In this document: one piece after another, positions 18,192-27,630 of the stretch
Layout: every line of letters starts with the position of its first letter
How positions within the stretch are numbered: the stretch's first letter is position 1
Source of the DNA: Rhodobacteraceae bacterium S2214
GTDB lineage: Bacteria > Pseudomonadota > Alphaproteobacteria > Rhodobacterales > Rhodobacteraceae
Assembly (NCBI GenBank): GCA_025141675.1
Contig: CP081161.1
Location: 2,020,001-2,084,000, forward strand
Direction of reading: 5' to 3'
DNA: 64,000 nt
The notes under the pieces: model-generated
The model's input: the letters and a program-made list of their open reading frames with translations, nothing else
What the model was told of the DNA's origin: nothing
Database searches by the model: none
Translations under genes and position numbers: made by a program

Positions 18192-19286
18192 GTGCAAACA
18201 CCATATTACCTGATCGACAAATCGCGGCTGTTGCCGAACATGGAAAAAATCGCGTGGTTGCGCGAAGCATCGGGCGTAAAGTGTCTGTTGGCACTGAAGT
18301 GTTTCGCCACGTGGTCCGTGTTCGATTTCATGTCTGAATATATGGATGGATCGACGTCTTCGTCCTTGTACGAAGTCCGTTTGGGGCGCGAAAAGTTTGC
18401 GGGTGAAACCCATGCCTATTCTGTGGCCTTCGCGGATCACGAAATCGAACAGGTTTTGGAGTGTTCCGACAAGATTATCTTCAACTCTATCGGGCAATTG
18501 AACAAGTTCGCGGACGCTTCACAGGAACATATCCGAGGTCTGCGCGTGAATCCGGGGGTATCTACGTCTGATTTCGATTTGGCCGACCCCGCGCGGCCCT
18601 TCAGTCGTTTGGGTGAACATGACCCTGCCGCGATTGACGCGGTGGCGGATCAGATCAGCGGTCTGATGTTTCATAACAATTGCGAAAATGACAGCTATGA
18701 CCGTTTTGACGAGATGCTCACGCTTATTGAGGATCGTTTCGGCGATGTGATCCATAAGATGGATTGGGTCAGCTTGGGCGGTGGAATCCACTTTACGGGT
18801 GAGGGTTATCCGCTTGAAAAGCTGGCTGCGCGGCTCAAACAATTTGCCGAAACCTTTGGCATCCAAGTTTACCTCGAACCGGGCGAGGCTGCGATCACGG
18901 GGGCAGCCACGCTCGAGGTGACCGTTCTCGATACGATGCACAACGGCAAGAACCTTGCCATCGTCGATAGTTCAATCGAAGCGCATATGCTGGATCTCTT
19001 GATCTACCGCGAACCGGCCAAGATCAGCCCTGACACCGGGTCAGAGGAATGGATGATCTGCGGGAAATCCTGTTTGGCGGGCGATATCTTTGGCGAATTC
19101 CATTTTGATGCGCCGTTGAAAGCCGGCGATCGGCTTTCGTTTCAGGATGCCGCAGGCTACACGATGGTCAAGAAGAATTGGTTCAACGGGGTCAAGATGC
19201 CCAGCATTGCAATCCGTGAACTAGATGGCACCACGCGAATGGTGCGTGATTTCGATTACAGCGATTTCGCTGCAGCCCTTTCCTAA
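18192..19286 (+). CDS. nspC: Carboxynorspermidine/carboxyspermidine decarboxylase
   Basis: A 364-residue alanine-racemase-fold, PLP-dependent enzyme that removes CO2 from carboxy(nor)spermidine to give (nor)spermidine. TPYYLIDKSRLLPNMEKIAW near the start, LLALKCFATWSVFDFM with the PLP Lys, SSSLYEVRLGREKF, VSLGGGIHFTGEGYPLEKLA and YLEPGEAAITGAATLEVTVL are family marks. I prefer the GTG at 18192 because homologues begin just before TPYYLIDK; in-frame starts up to 81 bases earlier exist, and the ribosome site (GAGA) is weak. It precedes the synthase by 29 bp, forming the alternative spermidine pathway. Confidence 0.92.
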   Translation: MQTPYYLIDKSRLLPNMEKIAWLREASGVKCLLALKCFATWSVFDFMSEYMDGSTSSSLYEVRLGREKFAGETHAYSVAFADHEIEQVLECSDKIIFNSIGQLNKFADASQEHIRGLRVNPGVSTSDFDLADPARPFSRLGEHDPAAIDAVADQISGLMFHNNCENDSYDRFDEMLTLIEDRFGDVIHKMDWVSLGGGIHFTGEGYPLEKLAARLKQFAETFGIQVYLEPGEAAITGAATLEVTVLDTMHNGKNLAIVDSSIEAHMLDLLIYREPAKISPDTGSEEWMICGKSCLAGDIFGEFHFDAPLKAGDRLSFQDAAGYTMVKKNWFNGVKMPSIAIRELDGTTRMVRDFDYSDFAAALS

Positions 19287-19315
19287 CGCATAATCATAAG
19301 AGGTCTCTTGGATAC

Positions 19316-20557
19316 ATGAAACGCAATGTCCTGATCATTGGCGCTGGTGGCGTCGCACAAGTCGTCGCGCATAAATGCGCACAAAATAACGATGTTCTGG
19401 GCGATCTGCATATCGCCAGCCGAACCATCGAAAAATGCGACGCGATCATTGCCAGCGTGCATGAAAAATCCGCGATGAAACAGGACGGTGTTTTCAAATC
19501 CCACTCAGTTGACGGCATGGATACGGCTGCAGTTGTGGCCTTGATCAAAGACACGGGCGCGCAGATTGTGATTAACGTCGGTTCGCCCTTTGTGAACATG
19601 ACTGTGCTGGAGGCCTGCATCCAGACAGGTGCGGCTTATATCGACACAGCGATCCACGAAGATCCGACTAAAATATGCGAAACGCCACCTTGGTATGGCA
19701 ATTACGAATGGAAACGTCGTGAAGATTGTGCCGCCGCTGGCGTGACAGCGATCTTGGGTGCTGGCTTTGATCCGGGTATGGTGAATGCGTTTGCCCGTTT
19801 TGCCGTGGATGAATTCATGGACGATGTGAAATCTATCGATATCGTCGACATCAACGCGGGCAATCACGGCAAGTATTTCTCGACCAACTTCGACCCAGAA
19901 ATCAATTTCCGTGAATTCACTGGCACTGTTTACAGCTGGCAGGACGGCGCGTGGCAGGAAAACAAGATGTTCGAAGTGGGCCGCGAATGGGATCTGCCCG
20001 TCGTCGGTAAACAAAAGGCCTACATCTCTGGACACGACGAGGTGCATTCGCTGGCCGCGAATTACCCGCAGGCTGATATCCGGTTCTGGATGGGCTTTGG
20101 TGATCATTACATCAATGTGTTCAGCGTTCTACAGAACCTTGGCTTGCTCTCCGAACAGCCTGTCACGACGGCAGAAGGCCTAGAAGTTGTGCCTTTGAAG
20201 GTTGTGAAAGCCGTACTGCCCGATCCATCTAGCCTCGCGCCGAATTACACTGGTAAGACCTGCATCGGTGATTTGGTCAAAGGCACCAAAGACGGCGAAG
20301 AGGTCGAGGTGTTCGTTTACAACGTCGCCGATCACAAAGACGCCTATAACGAAGTCGGTAGCCAAGGCATTTCCTACACCGCAGGTGTGCCACCTGTTGC
20401 GATGGCTATGCTGATTGCAGACGGGACCTACGACAGCGGTACGATGGTCAACGTCGAAGAATTAGACCCGAAGCCATTGTTCACCTTGCTCGACGACATC
20501 GGATTGCCCACACGCGTGAAAGACGCGCAGGGTGATCGGGCGTGGAACGGCGCTTAA
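19316..20557 (+). CDS. Carboxynorspermidine synthase (saccharopine dehydrogenase family)
   Basis: A 413-residue NAD(P)H-dependent dehydrogenase that condenses a diamine with aspartate semialdehyde to give carboxy(nor)spermidine. The Rossmann motif is NVLIIGAGGVAQVVAHKC (residues 4-21); VINVGSPFVNMTVLEACIQT, ILGAGFDPGMVNAFARFAVD, NAGNHGKYFSTNFDPEINFR and SQGISYTAGVPPVAMAMLIA follow. The last Gly-rich region closes the domain as in saccharopine dehydrogenase relatives, but the pairing with the decarboxylase identifies the polyamine role. Together they replace the S-adenosylmethionine-dependent spermidine route. Confidence 0.92.
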   Translation: MKRNVLIIGAGGVAQVVAHKCAQNNDVLGDLHIASRTIEKCDAIIASVHEKSAMKQDGVFKSHSVDGMDTAAVVALIKDTGAQIVINVGSPFVNMTVLEACIQTGAAYIDTAIHEDPTKICETPPWYGNYEWKRREDCAAAGVTAILGAGFDPGMVNAFARFAVDEFMDDVKSIDIVDINAGNHGKYFSTNFDPEINFREFTGTVYSWQDGAWQENKMFEVGREWDLPVVGKQKAYISGHDEVHSLAANYPQADIRFWMGFGDHYINVFSVLQNLGLLSEQPVTTAEGLEVVPLKVVKAVLPDPSSLAPNYTGKTCIGDLVKGTKDGEEVEVFVYNVADHKDAYNEVGSQGISYTAGVPPVAMAMLIADGTYDSGTMVNVEELDPKPLFTLLDDIGLPTRVKDAQGDRAWNGA

Positions 20558-20565
20558 TCAATAGC

Positions 20566-20600
20566 TTGGTAGCGGCTCCTGATCTTGGGGCCGCCACCAA
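20566..20600. terminator. Bidirectional hairpin between convergent genes
   Basis: TTGGTAGCGGCTCC pairs with GGGGCCGCCACCAA across the loop TGATCTT, a 14-bp stem with one mismatch and one G-U pair. It starts nine bases after the synthase stop and ends three bases before the opposing MmcQ/YjbR stop. There is no long T run. Confidence 0.65.
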
Positions 20601-20603
20601 AAA

Positions 20604-20933
20604 CTAAAGGGTGTCGCGAATCTTCTTAGGGAGCGCCTTGCGGATAATGTCGTAAGAGACAGCGATCCGGTGGGCCGCTTCTTCGGCGTCGACGTTAAAT
20701 CCCACCAACACCCAAGATTTATGAAAATAGGGGGCCTTCGTCGCGGCTCCGGCGTCGATTAGCATTTGCGCAGTCTCTATGCTGTCGGTTTTCGTGCAGA
20801 ACCCGTCGATCCGGTCCCCGAAACACACGAACATTTTGCCTCCGACTTTCCAGCTATCCAATTCGGTGCTGGGGTCGGATGCTGTGGCGCCTGCATGGGT
20901 TCCGCAAAGTGCGTCGATCTCTTCTCTGGTCAT
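20604..20933 (-). CDS. MmcQ/YjbR family protein
   Basis: A 109-residue protein of the MmcQ/YjbR (CyaY-like fold) family. It carries ALCGTHAGATASDPS, WKVGGKMFVCFGDRI and a C-terminal WVLVGFNVDAEEAAHRI region with conserved aromatic and basic residues. Family members are described as putative DNA-binding proteins, but a biochemical role is not known. It is single-gene and divergent from cysS. Confidence 0.85.
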   Translation of the reverse strand: MTREEIDALCGTHAGATASDPSTELDSWKVGGKMFVCFGDRIDGFCTKTDSIETAQMLIDAGAATKAPYFHKSWVLVGFNVDAEEAAHRIAVSYDIIRKALPKKIRDTL

Positions 20934-20999
20934 GGCCGTGTCCTTTGGCTGCGTGACGAAAGACTAGACGCAACGCAGCTCCGCTGCTACCCATACCGC

Positions 21000-21047
21000 A
21001 TGAAGAGCCACCGCTGCATCATTTGCTGTATTATTATTTCCTGCTGA
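21000..21047 (+). promoter_or_regulatory. Candidate Cys-rich leader peptide ahead of cysS
   Basis: A 15-codon ATG frame encodes MKSHRCIICCIIISC, four Cys in fifteen residues, ending 114 bases before the cysS ATG. Downstream, GCGGGC (21055-21060) can pair with GCCCGC (21099-21104). Cys-rich uORFs that sense cysteine supply are known for cysteine genes in some bacteria. Against it: no Shine-Dalgarno is visible and the hairpin loop is long. Chance cannot be excluded. Confidence 0.3.
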
Positions 21048-21161
21048 CACCGTCGCGGGCTGCTCTTTCACGTTTCATCTGATCCTTGAAGTCGTTAAGC
21101 CCGCAGGCGAAAACCGTTTGCCCCGCGTTGGGCTGCCCTTGGGCCAAGATTAGGTAAGACC

Positions 21162-22586
21162 ATGACGATCAAACTGCATAACACCGCGACCCGCCGCAAA
21201 GAGGACTTTGTGCCTTTGGATAAGGACGACGTGCGGATGTATGTCTGTGGGCCGACGGTCTATGATCGCGCCCACCTCGGGAACGCGCGGCCCGTGATTG
21301 TGTTTGATACGCTTTACCGGTTGTTGCGGCACACCTATGGCGAAGACCACGTGACTTACGTTCGCAATTTCACCGACGTGGATGACAAGATCAATGCGCG
21401 GGCAGCGGAAAGCGGGCGTTCGATTGGTGAGATCACAGCCGAGACAACCCAGTGGTATCTCGACGATATGGCCGCAGTCGGAGCATTGCGGCCGTCGATC
21501 AAAGGGACTGACCACGAACGGGCGATGCCGCGCGCGACGCAATGGATTGCGCCGATGATTGCGATGATCGAGGATTTGATCGCGAAGGGCCACGCCTACG
21601 AGGCTGAAGGCCATGCGCTGTTCGCTGTTGAGAGCTACAAAAACTATGGTGCTTTGTCGGGCCGTTCCGTCGATGACATGATCGCGGGCGCGCGGGTTGA
21701 GGTCGCACCCTACAAGCGCAATCCGATGGATTTTGTGCTGTGGAAGCCCTCAACCGACGACCAACCGGGTTGGGACAGCCCATGGGGACGAGGGCGTCCG
21801 GGGTGGCACATTGAATGCTCTGCCATGGCGTACGAGTTGCTAGGCGCGCGGTTTGATATCCACGGCGGCGGCAACGACCTGCAATTCCCGCACCACGAAA
21901 ACGAGATCGCACAGTCCAAATGTGCGGGTCACGGGTTTGCGAACTACTGGCTACATAACGAGATGCTGCAGGTTGAAGGCAAGAAAATGTCCAAGTCGCT
22001 GGGCAACTTCTTTACGGTCCGCGATCTCCTGGACCAAGGTGTACCGGGTGAGGTGATCCGGTTTGTGATGTTGGGAACGCATTATCGCAAGCCGATGGAT
22101 TGGACAGAGGCGAAGCGGGTTGAGGCATTCAATTTATTGATGCGGTGGAATAACCCGGACCTTGTACCGTTTCTTGAGGTTGATACGTCTGTTTCGCCGA
22201 ACTCGGAATTCCTTGAAATGTTGTTTGATGATCTTAACACACCGGGTGCTATTTCGATCCTGCATAAGTTATTTACTCAGCGCAAATGGAGTGAATTTGC
22301 CGCTTCTGCTCGTTTTTTGTCATTGCCCGCTTGTAGCCTGGCTGCCCATGTCGAGTTGTCTGCAATTGAGCTTGGTCGAATTCGCGAAGGAGTTGACTTA
22401 ACTCCGGTCGTTGACCGATTTAATGACGTTCGTGCGGCGGCGATGGAAACCAAAGACTTTGGGCTGTTAGACGCATTGAAAAAGCAACTGACCGACGCGG
22501 GAGTGGAAGTCAAAATGTCGAAAGAAGGTGTAACATTGACGCCATCGGTTGGGTTTGACGCAGAGAAACTTCAGGGATTGCTATGA
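21162..22586 (+). CDS. cysS: Cysteinyl-tRNA synthetase
   Basis: A 474-residue class I synthetase charging tRNA-Cys. [17 protein letters not shown] contains a zinc-ligand Cys and the HIGH-like box (HLGN); the other zinc ligands lie in [13 protein letters not shown] and [11 protein letters not shown]; the KMSKS loop is [12 protein letters not shown] near residue 275. The anticodon-binding C terminus is less conserved, and the DNA from about 22190 to 22430 looks more AT-rich than its neighbours. Length is normal. The cimA gene starts 39 bp after the stop. Confidence 0.97.
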   Translation: MTIKLHNTATRRKEDFVPLDKDDVRMYVCGPTVYDRAHLGNARPVIVFDTLYRLLRHTYGEDHVTYVRNFTDVDDKINARAAESGRSIGEITAETTQWYLDDMAAVGALRPSIKGTDHERAMPRATQWIAPMIAMIEDLIAKGHAYEAEGHALFAVESYKNYGALSGRSVDDMIAGARVEVAPYKRNPMDFVLWKPSTDDQPGWDSPWGRGRPGWHIECSAMAYELLGARFDIHGGGNDLQFPHHENEIAQSKCAGHGFANYWLHNEMLQVEGKKMSKSLGNFFTVRDLLDQGVPGEVIRFVMLGTHYRKPMDWTEAKRVEAFNLLMRWNNPDLVPFLEVDTSVSPNSEFLEMLFDDLNTPGAISILHKLFTQRKWSEFAASARFLSLPACSLAAHVELSAIELGRIREGVDLTPVVDRFNDVRAAAMETKDFGLLDALKKQLTDAGVEVKMSKEGVTLTPSVGFDAEKLQGLL

Positions 22587-22625
22587 TGAATTTTTGCGGA
22601 AATTCGGGATGTGGGGCCAAGCGTG

Positions 22626-24242
22626 ATGACTAAAGAACGCCTGTACCTTTACGACACAACGCTCCGCGATGGTCAGCAGACTCAAGGTGTCCAATTCTCT
22701 ACGGCCGAAAAGCAACAGATCGCTGAAATGCTGGACGGGCTTGGGGTTGATTACATTGAAGGTGGTTGGCCCGGTGCAAACCCGACCGACAGCGACTTTT
22801 TTGATGCCGCCCCAAAAACCCGCGCGACAATGACGGCCTTTGGCATGACCAAACGGGCGGGGCGCTCTGCCGCGAATGACGATGTGTTGGCGGCTGTGAT
22901 GAATGCGGGCACGCCTGCCGTTTGTCTGGTGGGTAAGTCGAGCGCATTCCATGTGACGGACGCGCTTGGGATTACGCTCGACGAAAATACCGAAAACCTG
23001 ACGGGTAGTTTTGCGCATCTCGTGGCGGAAGGTCGCGAGGCGTTATTCGACGCGGAACACTTCTTCGACGGCTACAAAGCTGACCGCGACTATGCGCTGC
23101 GTGCCGTGCATGCCGCCCATGACTCGGGCTGTCGTTGGATTGTGCTGTGCGACACGAACGGTGGCGCGCAACCCGCTGAAATCGCTGAAATTGTCACCGA
23201 TGTGATCGCCAGCGGTATTCCCGGTGATCGGCTCGGCATTCATACCCATAATGATACCGAACAGGCCGTCGCAGGATCGCTTGCGGCCGTTCTCGCAGGC
23301 GTCCGTCAAGTGCAAGGGACGTTGAACGGTTTGGGCGAACGCTGTGGGAATGCGAACCTGACGACGATCATCCCGACGCTGTTGCTGAAGGAACCATTCG
23401 CGAGCCGGTTTGAAACTGGCGTGTCGTTGGATGCATTGAAAGGTCTTCGCAAAGTATCGCGCACCTTGGATGATATCTTGAACCGTGTGCCAGCCAAGCA
23501 GGCCGCGTTTGTCGGTGCCTCGGCCTTTGCGCATAAGGCGGGACTACATGCCAGCGCGATCCTGAAGAACCCGACGACCTACGAACACGTCAATCCTGCG
23601 ACCGTCGGCAATAGCCGTATCGTGCCGATGTCGAACCAAGCCGGACAGTCAAACCTGCGCAAACGGTTGTCGGATGCTGGGCTGACTGTTGAAAAGGGTG
23701 ATCCTGCTTTGTCGCGCATCCTTGACCGGATCAAAGAGCAAGAGGCGCGTGGTTATTCTTACGACACCGCGCAGGCCAGCTTTGAATTGTTGGCACGTGA
23801 TGAACTCGGTCAATTGCCAGCGTTCTTCGAGGTCAAACGCTACCGCGTCACGGTTGAACGTCGGATGAATAAGCGCGGCGACATGGTGTCGTTGTCCGAA
23901 GCCGTTGTTGTTGTGAAGATCGACGGGCAGAAGGTTCTGAATGTTTCGGACAGTCTAGGCGACGATGGGTCGGATCAGGGTCCGGTGAACGCGTTGAACC
24001 GTGCGTTGAGCAAAGATTTGGGACGTTATCAGGATATCATTGATGATATGCGTCTGGTCGATTTCAAGGTCCGGATTACCAACGGCGGTACCGAAGCGGT
24101 GACCCGCGTCATCATTGACAGTGAAGACGGGCAGGGGAAACGCTGGTCCACAGTCGGCGTATCCGCCAACATCGTGGATGCGTCATTTGAGGCCCTGCTC
24201 GATGCGATCAACTGGAAACTTGTGCGTGACGCGAAAGTTTAG
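22626..24242 (+). CDS. cimA: (R)-Citramalate synthase
   Basis: A 538-residue HMGL-family enzyme that joins acetyl-CoA and pyruvate to (R)-citramalate, the threonine-independent route to 2-oxobutanoate and isoleucine. YLYDTTLRDGQQTQGVQFST, VDYIEGGWPGANPTDSDFF, GIHTHNDTEQAVAGSLAAVL (metal His pair) and GLGERCGNANL mark the catalytic barrel; a LeuA-type regulatory domain covers about 400-535. The GGWPGANP sequence and overall length favour citramalate over 2-isopropylmalate synthase. I start at the ATG at 22626; a GTG 15 bases earlier is possible. Confidence 0.92.
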   Translation: MTKERLYLYDTTLRDGQQTQGVQFSTAEKQQIAEMLDGLGVDYIEGGWPGANPTDSDFFDAAPKTRATMTAFGMTKRAGRSAANDDVLAAVMNAGTPAVCLVGKSSAFHVTDALGITLDENTENLTGSFAHLVAEGREALFDAEHFFDGYKADRDYALRAVHAAHDSGCRWIVLCDTNGGAQPAEIAEIVTDVIASGIPGDRLGIHTHNDTEQAVAGSLAAVLAGVRQVQGTLNGLGERCGNANLTTIIPTLLLKEPFASRFETGVSLDALKGLRKVSRTLDDILNRVPAKQAAFVGASAFAHKAGLHASAILKNPTTYEHVNPATVGNSRIVPMSNQAGQSNLRKRLSDAGLTVEKGDPALSRILDRIKEQEARGYSYDTAQASFELLARDELGQLPAFFEVKRYRVTVERRMNKRGDMVSLSEAVVVVKIDGQKVLNVSDSLGDDGSDQGPVNALNRALSKDLGRYQDIIDDMRLVDFKVRITNGGTEAVTRVIIDSEDGQGKRWSTVGVSANIVDASFEALLDAINWKLVRDAKV

Positions 24243-24277
24243 GTTTTGATTTTCTGTGGACAGATGAAAGCGATGAC

Positions 24278-25048
24278 ATGTCGATAAACGCATGTGCGGC
24301 ACTTGTTGAAGCGGGTGATCCCGAACGGTTCTTGGCTGCGATGGCGGCGCCTGCGGATGTGCGCGGCGGATTATTCGTGTTGTATGCGCTCAACCTGGAA
24401 ATCGCGAAGGCCCCGTTTGTAACCCAAGAACCGATGATCGCGGAAATGCGGTTGCAGTTCTGGCGCGATACGGTTGGGGATGCCGTTGCTGGGAAAGCTG
24501 TTCGGGCACATGAAGTTGCGGCACCGTTGGCCGCACTGATTGACGCGGCGGGATTGGATGCCGCCGTTTTGGATGAAATGATCGCGGCCCGCAGGTTTGA
24601 TATTTATCCGAACGACACTGATCAGGTGGGCTTTGACCTGGACACATATTTGCGCCGCACGTCAGGACATCTGATGGCGCTGACTGCAAGGGCCTGCGGT
24701 GCCAGTGCTGATGTATTGGACGCGGCGACAGATGTCGGTGAAGCGATGGGCATCGCGTTGTGGATGCGTGCTGTCCCTGACTTGATAGGTCATAAACGTG
24801 CCGCTGCGGGCGATTTGGATAGTGATGTGTTGGTCGCGCGGGCCAAGCGTGGCTTGGATGCCTTGACACAACATCGCAATGTTGCCTTTGGCCCAGCTGT
24901 GCCCGCGTTGCGTGCCGCTTGGCTGACGACCCCGATTTTACGGCAGGTTGTGTCAGATCCACGGCGTGTCGTGGATGGCACGCTCGCGGTTTCCGAATTC
25001 CGCAAACGGGGCGGTTTGTTGCGTCGGACTTTGTTGAACCGTTGGTAA
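24278..25048 (+). CDS. Squalene/phytoene synthase family protein
   Basis: A 256-residue all-alpha isoprenoid-synthase-fold protein. ALNLEIAKAPFVTQEPMIAE, LQFWRDTVGDAVAGKAV and a second region, YLRRTSGHLMALTARACGA, replace the two Asp-rich motifs of true phytoene synthases. The DXXXD motifs are degenerate, so it resembles the NDUFAF6-like group linked to respiratory complex I assembly in mitochondria rather than a carotenoid enzyme. Its role in bacteria is not established. It follows cimA by 35 bp and converges with the MFS gene end to end. Confidence 0.8.
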   Translation: MSINACAALVEAGDPERFLAAMAAPADVRGGLFVLYALNLEIAKAPFVTQEPMIAEMRLQFWRDTVGDAVAGKAVRAHEVAAPLAALIDAAGLDAAVLDEMIAARRFDIYPNDTDQVGFDLDTYLRRTSGHLMALTARACGASADVLDAATDVGEAMGIALWMRAVPDLIGHKRAAAGDLDSDVLVARAKRGLDALTQHRNVAFGPAVPALRAAWLTTPILRQVVSDPRRVVDGTLAVSEFRKRGGLLRRTLLNRW

Positions 25049-26287
25049 TTAGGCCTCGGTTCTGCCGCCGCGCAGTGCCAACCAAACAAGCGACCCGCCT
25101 GCCAAGATCAGGAAGGGCACCATCGCATAGTTGACGGCAGTCCACCCTTCGACGGCCGTCCCGCCAGAACAATTCATCAAGCCGCCGGATGCCAGTGACG
25201 CAATTGTCACAAAGCCGAAGACGAGCATGTCGTTCATACCTTGCACGACACCGCGTTCTTCTGGCCGGTGCGTCGCCGTCAACATCGTCGTGGCCCCAAT
25301 GAACCCAAAGTTCCATCCGAGACCCAGAAGGATAAGACCCGCGTAAAAGCTCCACAGTGCGGGGTCGCCGCCGCCAACTTCGATCCCGAACAAGGACGCG
25401 GCACCCGCGCCTGCAAGAATGATTAAACCAAGCCCGATGATCTTTTCGACACCGAAGCGGGCAATCAAGTGGCCTGTGAAGAAGGATGGTGCGAACATCG
25501 CCAAGACATGCGCCGATACGATGTCGTTGGCGTCTGCCGCCGTGAACCCACAACCAACGACGGCCAGCGGCGTGGACGTCATCACAAGGTTCATCAATGC
25601 GTAGCTGACCATGGCGCAGATGATCGCGACAACGATACGCGGATCACGCAGCAATTCGCGACGCGTACGGCCTGTTGGACCAGCCTGTTGCGGCGCACTT
25701 TTCGTACCTTTAGGTAGGTCGAGCCCGAAGAACAGAACCATCCCGAAGAGGTTCAAGAAAATGATAGCGATGTATGTGCCAAGGAACGGTATGACAAACA
25801 GTTCCCCAACAAGTTTGTTCAACTGCGGCCCAAAGATCGCGGACATCAAACCACCTGCCATCACGTAAGAAATCGCTTTGGGTCGGAAGCTGTCAGAGGC
25901 GGAATCCGCTGCAGCAAAACGATAAAAACCCTGCGCCGACATATAGATGCCAGTCAGATAGGACCCGATCAACAAGATCAGGAAGGATTGGCTATAGAGC
26001 CCGTAGGCCGCAATCGCTGCCCCAGCGGCTCCACCGATTGCCCCGATCATAAATCCAAACCGACGGCCGCGTGACTGCATCAGTGGCGAAATCCACGGCG
26101 CTGTGGTCATTGATCCGAAAACAATGAATGAAATCGGTAACGTGGCCAGACACGGGTTCGTTGTGAGCATGCTGCCCGCAAGCCCCCCAACTACAAAGAT
26201 CATCGGCATTTGTGCGCCTAGAATCGCCTGCGCGATCACAAGCACAGCAACATTACGTTTGGCGCGGCTATCGGAAATATCGGTCAT
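25049..26287 (-). CDS. MFS transporter
   Basis: A 412-residue polytopic protein with about twelve transmembrane segments. Major-facilitator features include the loop PLMQSRGRRFGFMIGA between helices 2 and 3, GIYMSAQGFYRFAAADSAS, and a cytoplasmic central loop rich in Lys/Arg (LPKGTKSAPQQAGPTGRTRR). AARFGVEKIIG-type spacing appears again in the second half (LIARFGVEKIIGLGLIIL). The substrate is unknown; drug or metabolite export is plausible. Its stop is adjacent to the stop of the convergent upstream gene. Confidence 0.85.
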   Translation of the reverse strand: MTDISDSRAKRNVAVLVIAQAILGAQMPMIFVVGGLAGSMLTTNPCLATLPISFIVFGSMTTAPWISPLMQSRGRRFGFMIGAIGGAAGAAIAAYGLYSQSFLILLIGSYLTGIYMSAQGFYRFAAADSASDSFRPKAISYVMAGGLMSAIFGPQLNKLVGELFVIPFLGTYIAIIFLNLFGMVLFFGLDLPKGTKSAPQQAGPTGRTRRELLRDPRIVVAIICAMVSYALMNLVMTSTPLAVVGCGFTAADANDIVSAHVLAMFAPSFFTGHLIARFGVEKIIGLGLIILAGAGAASLFGIEVGGGDPALWSFYAGLILLGLGWNFGFIGATTMLTATHRPEERGVVQGMNDMLVFGFVTIASLASGGLMNCSGGTAVEGWTAVNYAMVPFLILAGGSLVWLALRGGRTEA

Positions 26288-26331
26288 GTGCCAATCGGTA
26301 GACCTCGGGCTAGGGCGTGTCCATCGCGAAA

Positions 26332-27588
26332 TCAGGCTTGGTCAATGATATGCGCAAAAGAACCGGATACTCGGCCCTGAATAAGCCCCATATCGGGGAG
26401 GTCTGTGCCGGTCGCGTCTTGGGCTGTGAAAAGAGGGTCGCCCTTGGCTGCGATGGTGGTCGCATAGTGGAATTCATGCGCTTTCCAACGTCCCTGAAAC
26501 GGCCCCGTTTTCGATTGGATTGACCGGTAACCGAGGTGAAGTTTTCTGGTGGCAAAAGACGTTTCTAATGGAAGCAGTCCAGCCATGCGATGGGACGTCC
26601 CATGGGCATCTGTCAAGGTTTCGCCGAGCGTCATGTAACCGCCGCATTCGCCATAAATATCAGATATTTGCGCGGCGTTTCTCAGGCTTTGAATGAACGT
26701 CGTATTAGCTGCGATTTGACCTGCATGGAGTTCCGGATAACCACCCGGCAGATAGATCAGATCAGCTTGTGGAACAGCTTCATCCGCAAGCGGTGAGAAG
26801 GTGCTGATCGTTGCACCCGCTGCCTGCCAGTCGGCCAGCATATGTGGGTAAGCAAAAGCAAATGCCGCATCTTGGGCGATGGCAATGGATTGGGCCGGCG
26901 GGGCGATGGTCGGACGCGTGCGCGGTGAGCCAACAGCGATTAGGTCCGGCAAAAGCTGGAAATCAAGATTGGCCCGCATCGTGTCTGCGGCGCGGGATAG
27001 GAAGGCTTCTAGATCGGGCCGTTCTTGTGCTTGTACCAAGCCAAGATGACGGGACGGTTGCGTCAAGGTTGGATCACGTGGAATGCAGCCAATGACCGGG
27101 ATATTGGTCGGGGCCAATGCGTCGCACAGCATCCGCGCATGACGGTCTGACCCGACTTTGTTCAAGATGACCCCAGCGATTTCTACGGCAGGATCGTGGG
27201 ACGCAAAACCCTTTACGATCGGTGCGATGGACTGGGCCATTCGTGATGCGTCTACAACCAGTACCACAGGCAATGACAGCTGGCGGGCGAGGTCCGCGCA
27301 AGCGCCTTTGCCGTCCGGTGGCGCGCCATCAAATAGCCCCATTGCGCCTTCGACGATCAACGGTGATCCAGCGGCGAGCGATTTGATCCGGTCTGGCCAC
27401 ATCGCCCATGCGTCTAGGTTTAGACAAGGTAGACCGCAGGCCGCTTCGTGAAATCGTGGATCGATATAGTCGGGGCCAGATTTCGCACCGCGCAACGCAA
27501 TGCCGTCTTGAGCCAATGCGCGGAGTAGACCTAAGGTGACAGTCGTTTTGCCGGATCCAGATGCGGGCGCTGCTATCAAAAAACTCAC
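26332..27588 (-). CDS. cobB: Cobyrinate/hydrogenobyrinate a,c-diamide synthase
   Basis: A 418-residue ATP- and glutamine-dependent amidase for the a and c side chains of the corrin ring. The ATP loop APASGSGKTTVTLG sits at residues 7-20, the class I glutaminase-like domain carries the catalytic Cys in YGECGGYMTLGETL, and HEFHYATT is a late conserved His region. It begins with GTG. Whether the substrate already carries cobalt cannot be decided from sequence. It is 42 bp downstream of cobA in the same direction. Confidence 0.95.
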   Translation of the reverse strand: MSFLIAAPASGSGKTTVTLGLLRALAQDGIALRGAKSGPDYIDPRFHEAACGLPCLNLDAWAMWPDRIKSLAAGSPLIVEGAMGLFDGAPPDGKGACADLARQLSLPVVLVVDASRMAQSIAPIVKGFASHDPAVEIAGVILNKVGSDRHARMLCDALAPTNIPVIGCIPRDPTLTQPSRHLGLVQAQERPDLEAFLSRAADTMRANLDFQLLPDLIAVGSPRTRPTIAPPAQSIAIAQDAAFAFAYPHMLADWQAAGATISTFSPLADEAVPQADLIYLPGGYPELHAGQIAANTTFIQSLRNAAQISDIYGECGGYMTLGETLTDAHGTSHRMAGLLPLETSFATRKLHLGYRSIQSKTGPFQGRWKAHEFHYATTIAAKGDPLFTAQDATGTDLPDMGLIQGRVSGSFAHIIDQA

Positions 27589-27630
27589 GTCGCCCGCTCC
27601 GATTCTTCGCGAAAACTTGTCGTCACTCGA

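Noticed and set aside
24390..25553. A 387-codon minus-strand frame
   Set aside because: It runs antisense to the phytoene-synthase-like gene and continues in an alternative frame of the MFS transporter; its product is dominated by Arg, His, Pro and Ser and has no recognisable domain.
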